The notes under the pieces: model-generated
Databases searched by the model: none
What the model was told of the DNA's origin: nothing
What the model saw: only the letters and a program-made list of their open reading frames with translations
Assembly (NCBI GenBank): GCA_037176905.1
Contig: JBBBWG010001937.1
Span: forward strand, 1-22,500
DNA length: 22,500 nucleotides
From: Azolla pinnata
Taxonomy: Eukaryota; Streptophyta; Polypodiopsida; Salviniales; Salviniaceae
Reading direction: 5' to 3'
Shown here: positions 1-8,900 of the stretch, piece by piece
Layout of the letters: each line of letters begins with the position of its first letter
Numbering within the stretch: the first letter of the stretch is position 1
Translations under genes and position numbers: made by a program

Positions 1-199
1 TTATTTTTCTTATTTTGTTTTTGCATGCTTTTATTGATTGAGGTGGTCTGGGATATATGACACAAATAGAATCAACACGCAAATAACTTTTTATAGATGA
101 TGAGCTCCAAACACAATGTAAATCAAGTAATTTTTTATAACTAGGAAACAGAAATTGGTTTAATTTTGATGATGTTTTCTAATGCTATTCTTGATGTAG

Positions 200-2031
200 G
201 TGCATCATGGAAATGAAACAGGCGATTTTGATGCTTTGACAAAGGGTAATTCATTTCGGAAATCACACATATTATCATTGGGACTATATCTCTTGTATTT
301 GGTAACTGGAAAGTACAGGGATTTGTTAACCTCTTTCTATAGATATGGTTTGGGTTATAAGAGGATGGATTCCCCAGCTAGTGTGATGGATTCTAGTCAA
401 ATATCAAGGAATATTTGAATAGATGTAAAGGATGGAAGAGGATAAAAAAACTAACTGACTGTATCAATCATAAAATTTGGCATAAAACCTGAGGACTGGT
501 CTGTTTTGTGTTCCTCGGAATAGTAGATTTTTGAGGGCGAAATTGTGGAGTATAAGTAGGACATTTTTTGGTGTAGTAATTTCAAGAAATGATAGGCTGT
601 TTGCATCTATATCCTAGAGGAGAAACACTAGCCTTCGTCATTATTCATTGTCAATGCTCGTTTGTGCAATTGAGAAATAATTATCAGTTCATTATTACAT
701 GATTTAATTGTCCATTGAATTTTGTTGTTTTACTACTTGAATATAATGACTTGAAGTGAATTTGGAGTAAATAATAACGTGCTTATTCATAACGTCCAGT
801 TAATAATCATTAACTTGTTTCCAGCAAGTGAGAAATTAAAGTATGTATCTATTTGTATACATTTCTTTGTTGTGTATTTCTATCAGGCAGATGCATTCTT
901 GCTCTCTATTTTGTCTTCTGTTTTGCTTTGAAATTCCAACAAAAACAAAGTTTGTTTGTAAGGTGGTTGAATGAATCAATAACAACTGTTGCATGCGATT
1001 GATCTATATTCGTTTGTTATATTGCATTTGAATGAAATTCATGGTACTCATCTATTTTCCAACATGACTTGTGCTGAGCTTTGAACTGATAGAAATGTTT
1101 GTCCTACAGGGGATAATAATGATATGGATGATCTATCGCTTTACGCAAAGGGGCAGATGTGGCTAAATCAGAGACATATAATGGGTCGTGCTTCAGGGTA
1201 TGGTATACTTTTGAAGTGTGAAATAATAATCTGGCTATCAATGTGATGAAATAAATGCATTTCTCCTAGTTACTGTTAGAAAGGGGTAGGTGTGCCTGAG
1301 TTTGTAGTGGTGAAGGAGTAACCTTTAAAGACAACTAATATTTGTCTCAAGGAAAAGGGGTTTTATATACAATAGTGGCACACACAGAAAACAGCAGTTT
1401 AAGTGCCAATAATTAACAAGATGACAAGATAAGAGAAGAGGAGGTGAGCTTGGGTAGTAGCATAGTAGCTCGTGTAATCTAGGGGTAGAATAGTCCTAAC
1501 CTTTATAAGAAGCTTACAATAAAGAAGGAAAATAGATTGGTAATGATCAGCAAAGTGGTCGCACTGCACAGTACCTGTGGTCTGTCCAATTAAAAGAGGA
1601 GTTTGAGAACCATGTGGGCTGTCCAGCTAGCATTGGGTTTGAGTGATGATGTGACACATGTCAGCAAGGTCAAGACTTGGGCTTATTGAGAAACAAAAAT
1701 CTTATTGCTGTGTACATTTTTCCTTGAAGACCACATTCTCTGAGCATGCCTTTGTTGGCTTAAAATTGACACTGGTGATCTAAATGAGACTGCGATCCAA
1801 CTAAATTTGTCCTTGATTATTCATATTTCAGTTTCCTTCCATACGCTGGCTGGATGACAATCTTCATGACCGAGAAACCTTTTATAAAGGTACCATAATT
1901 TAAATTACTTTCTCTCTGCATGAACGTTTTTGTAGATTTTATATACAGATTTTCATAAAGTAATTTATGTCTTCGGGCTGGTGCAGTATATACTGATAGC
2001 TGTGCTGGGGCTTCTGGTCATGATGACGTGA
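200..2031 (+). CDS. SEC11-like signal peptidase complex catalytic subunit, C-terminal exons (5' partial)
   Basis: SEC11 is the serine protease subunit of the ER membrane signal peptidase complex, which removes signal peptides from proteins entering the secretory pathway. Four exons join in frame: 200-245, 1110-1197, 1832-1889 and 1987-2031 (TGA at 2029-2031), all with GT..AG introns. The joined peptide contains the SEC11 signatures TKGDNND, LYAKGQMWL, HIMGRASGFLPY, MTEKPFIKYIL and a final hydrophobic LGLLVMM segment. The conserved acidic residues of the KGDNN..DD block, which includes the family's proposed catalytic Asp, are present. The catalytic Ser and His would lie in exons before base 200, outside the window. 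Odd points: it differs from the usual plant sequence at several normally conserved positions (as I recall them), and it ends in MMT instead of the usual short charged tail. Family assignment is confident. Whether this is the main SEC11 gene, a divergent paralog or an early pseudogene cannot be decided from the C-terminus. Confidence 0.85.
246..1109 (+). other. Intron of the SEC11-like gene
   Basis: The intron runs from GTAATT to CCTACAG and splits a Gly codon after its first base. It is AT-rich. An open frame continues from the upstream exon into the intron to about base 418, but it does not resemble the family, while splicing restores TKGDNND exactly. No other gene was seen in it. The further introns of this gene are 1198-1831 and 1890-1986. 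Confidence 0.75.
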
Positions 2032-2870
2032 CATATGACATTGAAGGTCAAGCAAAAAGATCATTCTAACATAAAATGTCGTTCGCACATTCTACGACTC
2101 CCTGAGCTACTTTTGTTTTGCATTAACTTAATCGATCAGAAACGTTTATTTTTGTCGATATTTAAAACTCCTGCTTTATTTCAGGTATAGGCTGCGAAGA
2201 ATGATTCTTTTTTATTTCATTCTCATTTGCAGAACTTTTAAGTGCAAAAATTACGTCTCTTAAGAAAAGTCAAGAATATCCTCTCCAAGATTCAGCTTCT
2301 GCACTATGCCAAAGCCATCTCAAAATTCAGAAGTGATAAATCCTCCCATAAGATTTCCTCTACAGCTAACCATACGTGACAGAAGCAGTCTTTAAGTTCT
2401 CTCAGAGGGTCCCCATTCTAATTTCTCATTTTACTTTCTTAATATAATTGCAGCATATGAGGCTCCAAGAACCACCACCTCTGCCTAGAAGTTCAAAGCG
2501 GGATTCTCGACTTTTTCTTATCATCTACTGTTGCTGTCTGATTCTATTTCTGTGAAATCTAACATTGAATAGAAAGTAAATCTTGTGCTGTGTAGAAGGC
2601 CCAAAAACTACATCTATCATAGAATTAAGGTGGCCACAGGACGCCAATCATTTTGAAATTCAGAGCGATGACTTGTGGGTAAAACCTAATGCTGAGCTTC
2701 AAAACTGAAGAATGGTGATCAACCATGTATGTCAAAGTAAGTTGGATTTAGTGGATAAAAAGATGGCCTTTCATGAAGATACTGCATACAAGATATTTTT
2801 GTCTTTTGATGCCTAAATCCATCATGGGCCTGTACTTAGCCTTCTAAATCACAATGTGATCATAGCGAAG
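2032..2870. other. SEC11 3' flank, no gene recognised
   Basis: AT-rich sequence after the SEC11 stop codon. It presumably holds the 3' UTR and polyadenylation site, but no single clear AATAAA signal stands out. Stops occur in all frames and no family similarity was recognised. Confidence 0.5.
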
Positions 2871-2875
2871 CAACG

Positions 2876-3118
2876 ATGATGTTCAGATTCATGGGTAATT
2901 ATCAATCTTTCCTTGATGCTGTTAAAGCTTTTGTTTCTTTTATTACTGCACTTGACAGCTGCAACACAAGTTTTGCTTCCATTATTCTTTCACTCCTTGT
3001 TGCTGTCATTCTTTATTATGGATGTAAATCTTGTCTTCCGACGCACTGTTGGGTACCTAATCTTTGCAGGTTTTTGAACAGTGAGTCTCAATGCTCAAAG
3101 AGTCTTTCTTACCAGTGA
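2876..3118 (+). CDS. Possible small hydrophobic ORF, unknown function
   Basis: An 80-codon ATG-to-stop frame, opening with two Met codons, lies about 850 bases after the SEC11 stop on the same strand. The product has a hydrophobic stretch near residues 37-50 (IILSLLVAVILYYG), which could be one membrane span. A Cys-containing tail follows (GCKSC, THCW, LC, QC). I do not recognise it. An ORF of this length is expected by chance in AT-rich DNA, so it may be part of a 3' UTR, a fragment of an old gene, or noise. The only points for it are the Cys-rich, single-span layout and an uninterrupted ATG start. Treat as tentative. Confidence 0.15.
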   Translation: MMFRFMGNYQSFLDAVKAFVSFITALDSCNTSFASIILSLLVAVILYYGCKSCLPTHCWVPNLCRFLNSESQCSKSLSYQ

Positions 3119-3482
3119 AAATGGAAAATTGGCACTGCAGTGATTCAATAGATCAATAGATCAACGTGTGTGTATACGTATCAATCAATTGATACTTCTA
3201 CCAAAATTTAAGCATGATTCTATTGACTTAAAACTCTTATTTTTGTCGATTTTTAGAGTGATTTTGCGATGATTTGAAGCGATTCTATCTGGTTCATCTT
3301 TTGACCTGAGCCCTGACGATTTCAGATCCAACGCGTGGTCACGTTCAACGTGGAAAATCGCGTTCTTTATCACGAGCGCGATTCAACGTGATTTCTTTAT
3401 GCGTGTGTTGAGGTAGAGTTCATGAGGTTTTCTTTTTACTAGATTGGTTGTCGGAGTTGGTGTGCTGGTTTTTTGTTTTTTC
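3119..3482. other. Intergenic DNA, no gene recognised
   Basis: A stretch with locally higher CpG content (around 3290-3400, with several cgcg and acgtg words) sits in otherwise AT-rich DNA. Short inverted words (caacgtg, cacgttcaacgtgg) are present, but no complete terminal inverted repeats or target-site duplication could be defined. It might be a degraded transposable-element fragment; nothing firm can be said. Confidence 0.3.
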
Positions 3483-3504
3483 ACCTAACCTAACCTAACC
3501 TAAC
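3483..3504. repeat. Short CCTAA pentamer array
   Basis: About four tandem copies of the pentamer ACCTA/CCTAA. On the other strand this reads TTAGG. It lies 46 bases before a TTTAGGG array of opposite orientation, so the two together form an imperfect inverted arrangement of telomere-like sequence. Confidence 0.85.
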
Positions 3505-3550
3505 TTGAGTTGACTCTGGGAAAAGAAGAAGAAAAAAGCTTTGGTATCTC

Positions 3551-3642
3551 TTAGGGTTTAGGGTTTAGGGTTTAGGGTTTAGGGTTAGGGTAGGGTTTAG
3601 GGTTAGGGTTTAGGGTTTAGCATAAAGGGTTTTAGGGTTTAA
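3551..3642 (+). repeat. Interstitial telomeric repeat (TTTAGGG)n
   Basis: About ten copies of the plant telomere unit TTTAGGG in the G-strand sense, with a few shortened units (TTAGGG, TAGGG) to base 3620. A less regular tail (aaagggttttagggttta) continues to about 3640. Arrays like this inside chromosomes come from past repair or insertion events. Short copies (telo-boxes) in plant promoters are bound by TRB-type Myb proteins, which are known to recruit Polycomb and other chromatin factors. The array is about 2.3 kb before the EDR4-like start codon, so a regulatory role is possible but unproven. Confidence 0.93.
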
Positions 3643-3976
3643 TGCAATTTGATTAATGCAATTAGCATAACCACAGATTGAATTACATCGGCTCAAGCCA
3701 GTCTGTTGAAACAAAAAAAATATCCGTTGGAACCATGAAACCGAGCCGAACGAGACCATTTACGTTGATTAATCTGCTCTAAACTACATACATTAATGTG
3801 GTTTCAAGCTGTTTTACATTATTCAAATGGTTTAAACGACGGTTTTTTTATGCTCGTGAAGCCAAGTTTGAAGCTTGAAGCGAAACCAATCACCAAACTG
3901 ATGGAATAATACACACCATGGACCAGACGATTGTCTGCCCAAGATCTAAAGTTTGGGCAACCATGCAATCCTCTTC
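3643..3976. other. Intergenic DNA between telomeric array and minisatellite
   Basis: AT-rich sequence without a recognisable gene. Open frames on the minus strand here have no family features. It lies in the far upstream region of the EDR4-like gene. Confidence 0.4.
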
Positions 3977-4245
3977 GGAAGCTGTTTCCAGACCAAAATA
4001 ATGCCAATCATCGGTCCTCTTCGGAATTTGTACCAATCATCGGTCCTCTTCAAGATTAGTTTTCCAGACCAGAAGTATGCAAATCATCGGTGAAGCTGTT
4101 TCCAAACCAGAAGTATGCCAATCATCCATCGGTCCTCGTTGTAGCTGTTTCCAAACCAGACTCTGCTTGCCGTTTGGTCCTCTTGGCACAATAAGATCCC
4201 ATTGTTGAATCTGTTTGTAGTTCTTTTCCAAACCATCAAGCTGCA
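3977..4245. repeat. Degenerate minisatellite, unit about 49 bp
   Basis: Several imperfect copies of a unit built from the words gctgtttcca(g/a)acca, (ag)aagtatgcc, aatcatcggt and ggtcctcttc. The gctgtttcca word starts at 3981, 4095 and 4144, with a variant near 4060. The (c)ggtcctc word starts near 4012, 4041, 4131 and 4176. Spacing between the two best adjacent copies is 49 bases; others are shortened or missing a part. A final diverged copy (ttttccaaacca, gccaatcatcagtc) reaches about 4260. The units produce an open minus-strand frame that is best explained by the repetition. Confidence 0.75.
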
Positions 4246-4334
4246 GCCAATCATCAGTCAACTGTTGGCAAACCATAACCTGTCCACGATCAATCAGCTG
4301 TTCTATGAAGCCACTGTCTAGGCAACCCATAATA

Positions 4335-4360
4335 TAAAACGATCGATCAATCGATCTTCT
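4335..4360. other. Short perfect inverted repeat
   Basis: Two arms, gatcgat and atcgatc, are separated by two bases inside the run acgatcgatcaatcgatc. This may be a protein-binding palindrome or chance in AT-rich DNA. No further support was seen. Confidence 0.25.
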
Positions 4361-4484
4361 GTGTGAGAGACCTAGGGAAAAATAGAAATCATAACTCACA
4401 AAGAATGGATCAAAAGAGAAGGAAGTGAAGCTTAGAAATACCTTCTACTTGTCAAAAGGATTAGAGTCTCTGTTTGGGTCCCAC

Positions 4485-4530
4485 AAAGTCTTGTTGTTTC
4501 CTTCTTCAAAGTCTTGTTGTTTCCTTCTTT
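4485..4530 (+). repeat. 23-bp tandem duplication
   Basis: The word aaagtcttgttgtttccttc plus ttc is present twice back to back (4485-4507 and 4508-4530), with one difference at the last base. It marks the start of the pyrimidine-rich tract. Confidence 0.9.
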
Positions 4531-4557
4531 CTTTCTTTCTTTTCCTTCTTGCTTTCT

Positions 4558-4795
4558 CATTCATTCATTCATCTTCATCTTCATCTTCATCTCTATTTTC
4601 TTCTTGCCTTCTCATTCATCCATTCATTCATCTTCTTCATCCCCCTCTTCTTCTTCTTGCTGCTTTTCTCATTCATTCATTTCATTCATCTTCATCTTCA
4701 TCTTCATCTCCATCTGCATCTCCATCTTCATTCACTCATTCAATTTTCAGTCATCTTCTTCCTCATTCATTTATCTTCATCTTCATCATGATGAT
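4558..4795 (+). repeat. CATTCA / CATCTT microsatellite tract
   Basis: A C/T-rich low-complexity tract made of interrupted CATT and CATCTT units. It produces long overlapping open frames rich in Ser, Phe, His, Ile and Leu in more than one reading frame. Similar open frames in several phases are a sign of low complexity, not of a gene. Confidence 0.9.
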
Positions 4796-4983
4796 CATCA
4801 CCTTCTCCTTCATGTTTTTCTCTGTCAAAAAAGAAGAAAAAACTTCAGAAACTAAAAAGGAACATATTTTTCTACACCCCCCCAAAACACCTTTCCCCTT
4901 TAATATTCTACTCTATCATTTTTATTGATTCATTTCCCCACTGTTTTTTCTCCAAAAAACCTGCATTTTTTTGCTTCATATTC

Positions 4984-5014
4984 TTCATATATATATAATA
5001 TATATAAATTTACA
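4984..5014 (+). promoter_or_regulatory. TATA-rich element, possible core promoter of the EDR4-like gene
   Basis: An alternating catatatatata / atatatataaat run occurs about 900 bases before the start codon and is followed by strongly pyrimidine-rich sequence. Plant core promoters often combine a TATA box with a pyrimidine patch near the transcription start. The site is a candidate only; the transcription start cannot be located from sequence. Confidence 0.3.
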
Positions 5015-5266
5015 CATTTGTTTGCATTTTTTTCCCATTCCCTTTTTGTTTCACTCATTTATATTTATTTTTCCTAGTTTTTGTTTCCTTCTTCCTATTT
5101 CCCTCTTCCATTAACAAATAAGGAAATTAAATTGATTAATTTATTCCCCCCTTTTTTCTGCAATTGTCTGCTGATTTTTTTCTCTTATTAATTATTAGTT
5201 TTACCTTTTTCCAGGTAAAAATAAAGAACAATTTGTTCTTTCCTTTTTCTGTAATTTGCTCTTTTT

Positions 5267-5367
5267 CTTCAAATGCTCTGTTTCTTCTTCTTCTTCTTCT
5301 TCAAATTCTCTGTTTCTTCTGTTCCTTGTTCTTGTTCTTGTTCTTCTTCTTCAAATGCTCTGTTTCT
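5267..5367 (+). repeat. TTC repeats with three copies of a 19-bp unit
   Basis: The word cttcaaatgctctgtttct occurs at 5267-5285 and 5349-5367, and with one change (cttcaaattctctg...) at 5299-5317. The copies are joined by TTC and TTGTTC runs. It probably grew by slippage inside the pyrimidine-rich leader or promoter of the EDR4-like gene. Confidence 0.85.
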
Positions 5368-5416
5368 CCTTCTCCTTCTTTCCCTCTTTTTTGTTTCTCT
5401 CTAAGGTTTTCAAGAG

Positions 5417-5887
5417 GTAAAATCAGTGCATTCCAGCTAAATTTACACTCGCAGGGCTACTCTTTCTCCTCAATAAATCTACAAATCTTCTTCCTTGTGC
5501 ACATAAATCCACGCTTTCTGCTTCCATTCTTTCTTGTATGTTCCTTTTTTTACTCATACTAAGCTCATCATACGCTCTGGTCTTCTTCTTTTTCCTCTTC
5601 TTCTTCCTCTTTGATCTTGTTCATCACCGTCATCTTCATTCAGTATGGCAGGCTATGAAATTAAATGCATTCAAGCGAGTTTTTTTCTCTCTCAGTGTGT
5701 TAATTCCTACTCTGTTCCATCTTCTTTTCTCTTCTAACGATCCATCTCTACATGTTAACGAGCTGATCCCTTCGTCTTAGTCTTTTTCTCTGCATACAGG
5801 AGGCCCAATGAACTTACATTACAGCAAATTAGCTCTGTTTCTTTCTCTTTCGCCTCACTCACTACTTCGGCCCTTGCTTTTCCTCAG
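5417..5887 (+). other. Possible intron in the 5' UTR of the EDR4-like gene
   Basis: A donor-like site AG|GTAAAA at 5416-5418 and a good acceptor, a pyrimidine run ending TTTTCCTCAG at 5887, would leave a short exon of 27 bases before the ATG at 5915. Removing this segment would also delete upstream ATGs, including the one at 5645 that opens a 30-codon frame. Leader introns are common in plant genes. This is inference from splice signals only. Confidence 0.35.
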
Positions 5888-5914
5888 GTGATACATAAAC
5901 AGAAGTGCCACACC

Positions 5915-8900
5915 ATGCCCGTCCCGTCGGACCCCAGGAGGAAGAGGAAGATCCGATGCCCCAAATGCACGGCTCTGCTCTCTGAACCACCATTTGCTGT
6001 GTTTGAATGCCCCATCTGCTCTACTCTTCTTCTAGGTAAGACTGCCTGCATACATGCATACATACATGTATTTACATCATGAAATAAACGAAATCTTTGA
6101 ATTTATATGTTTTTAGTTACTTTTGCTTTTCTGGGCAATTTCCGAGAAATTTAGTATAAAATCTGTGTTGAAGTATAGTTATATTTAATCTGGCCTTGTT
6201 TTGGTTACCTCTACTTTGTCTTGGTGGATCATATGTCTTATATGGTCATTATTTTTCTTCGTCATGTACTAGCTGCTTTCTTTGTAATACCTTGTTGTAA
6301 AAAAGGTTTTTAAGCAGGTTATTTTCTTGTTTCCAAGATCTAAACAGTTGTTGTAAGGATATACCCGGTTGTTGTAGATCTGGCTCTAAAAGCATGGTTC
6401 TAATCTAGCTGCTGTCTCACTGTTTTCAAATTCAAATTACGTGGAAGTTTCTTTTTTGTGTTATTCAAAACGCATTTAGAAAAAGTTTTCTAATTAGGAA
6501 CGGTTTATTTACTGTGTTAAATGATGTAGCTGTACAAGAACCTATTTTTCTTGCTTCTTCCTTGAAATTGCTTGCTTATTTCTTGTTGTTGATGTAAAAA
6601 ACAAATTTTTAAGAATTTGTTGCTCACGAAAATACAGCTAAAGGAGCAGTTTCAAGCGAAGTAACTGAAAATGGGAACTCTGCTGAGAGTATACAAGATG
6701 GGAGCCTAAAACAGGTAAAGCAAAGCGACTTTGAGCAAAGAAAGCAAGATCAAGTTAGTGAGAATGACAAAAGTTATGATGAAACTCAGTCCATTGATGG
6801 TTCTAAAAAGGAGGTCATATCAAGTGATTGTAAAGAATTGATCCTTAACACTACTCCCACAGAGGTTAAAGAGAATGTCATTGTGTCAGATAATAAATCT
6901 ACGCTTCTAAATGATTTAGAAGCAGAAATAAGTTCAGGTGAGAGGATTCCAACACTAAACAATGTGATTGCTAAAGCGGAAGAGAGTGCCAGTAAAAATG
7001 ATCAGGAAGCAATGCCTTTGGTTGTCGAAAAGAATGAGGAAAAACGTATATTACTTGAGAATGAAAAGGATGAAAACCATGCTTTAGTTGATGAACATGG
7101 AAATGGGGCCAATCTCAAAGCAAGGAATTTTCGAGATGCTGGTCATGAACTTTCTTTTAAATACTCACTTGAAGGCAAGGATCAAGATCATTTTTTCCAA
7201 AGAAATTTGAAGTCAGAGTATGTTAAAGATGATGTTCTGAGCTCACCTCTAAATGCACCACTTCAAGTAAGTCTCGCTTGGTGCTCAGACCCTACTGAAG
7301 ACGAGAGCTGTTATTCTTCTACATTTGACTCAGAATCGCATAATGATGGATCCGAGCCATCAGAATTCGATTTCCCAGCACCATCACGTGAGCATATGCA
7401 AGCCCTAAATTTGCCAACTCCGTTTATCAAAAAGAGAGAGAGCTCTTATACCACTTCTGGTCCTCATGTCTTGGAGTTTCGGGATCCTCATGATGATATC
7501 AGCTGTGCGAATGATGGAGGTTCATTACATGCTAATAGCATGAAAGAGACAGTAAATCAAGAACTAGTTAGAGAGGTGGAAAATGGAGGTACAGATAGTT
7601 GTGAAAATCAACAAGATAACCTACAAGGAGTCATTTCTGGATTTAGAAGACTAGAGATTGGTAAAGACTTATCTGAATCGAATAGTGGAGCCAATACAAC
7701 AGATTCTACAATTTCTGGATTTAGAAGACTAGAGATTGGTAAAGAGTTATCTGAATCGAATAGTGGAGCCAATACAACAGATTCTACAATGATGACAAGT
7801 GATGACAAAGCTCATGATGTAGGTGGATGCAGTGAAAGGATATGTAGCGGCCAGCAGCGTGTTGGCGATTGTAGCAATGGTAAAGGAAAGAAACAAAGCT
7901 TTTTCCATAACAATGGTGTTAATAATCTTCAATCAAAGCCACCTCAAGAACTGAGAAACCTTCCTGAAAAGTTGCAATTGTTTGACAGTGAAGGAAGGCT
8001 CATATATCAGGCAGACAAACAGAACAATAAAAATATGAACCAATTGGACAGGAATCAGAATAAGCCAATTGTTGATGGAGACAGATATTTGCAGCATGTT
8101 TCTGCATCTGATGACTGGGATTTGTATTGCAATACTTCACCCAATCATAGCATTGAAGTTGATTTGTATGAACCCTCTCCAATCGGGTTTCCCTGTAACC
8201 CTCCTTTCAGCAATCAGATGAACTTGACAGTTTCAAGTCCACAAAGATATGGCTACGCTAATAATGATCATCTATTAGAAACGTACAGCATTGGAGAGTC
8301 AAGTGAAAATAGGGCATACCCTTATCAAGTCTCTTCTAAATTGGCTATGCGTACAAGGCCAATGTCTGAGTGTGCATATACACATCATGGATATCATCAT
8401 CATCATGTTTTCCGGAGTTACATGCATAACCAACCTGCACACATAGTGCCGACACAGATGCCACGACGTAGACTTGGCCATAGCCAGCCAATATCATCCA
8501 TGATGCATCAAACAGGTTCTGATGAGTGGTCGAACTGCTATAATCAAGGTCATGCTCAATCAAGTTGTCCCTCTAAAGCTCCCCGGAGTTACGATCCGTT
8601 AAATCTCAAAGAGCTCAACTCCCCAGCTTCGTCATTGGGGAGGATGTATAAGCATTATCCGCTGCTACCAACAGGTGGTGCAGCGCCTTATATTATATGC
8701 AAAGCTTGCAGTTTGATCCTCGAAGTGCCACCCCATCTTCCTCTTAAGGGTGTCAGGACTCAAAAAATACGATGTGGAGGGTGCGATAAAGTCTCTAGGT
8801 TCTCTACAGATTATGAGAACAAGAGACCACTCCTGTATGGGGTTGTAATGAATGCTCAGCCATTGGTTCATTCTGCCCAACAAAGGAGATTGCTAACAGT

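Noticed and set aside
3483-3620. Telomere-telomere fusion point
   Set aside because: A fusion should read TTTAGGG then CCCTAAA. Here the order is the opposite and a unique spacer separates the arrays.
4037-4399. 120-codon minus-strand ORF with repeated WKQLQ / GLETAS-like words
   Set aside because: Its apparent repeats come from the degenerate minisatellite, whose copies are not in a constant frame. No family similarity or splice support.
4425-4928. Long overlapping + strand ORFs of 167, 105 and 113 codons
   Set aside because: They lie in C/T-rich low-complexity repeats and are open in several frames at once with only a few residue types. This is what repeats produce, not a gene.
5164-5780. 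Two Phe/Leu-rich + strand ORFs resembling membrane proteins
   Set aside because: Poly-TTC and T-rich DNA codes Phe, Leu and Ser in any frame. The stretch is the leader or promoter of the EDR4-like gene.
7608-7932. Minus-strand ORFs inside the EDR4-like exon
   Set aside because: Shadows of the coding strand. The repeated peptide in one of them is only the 78-bp duplication read backwards.
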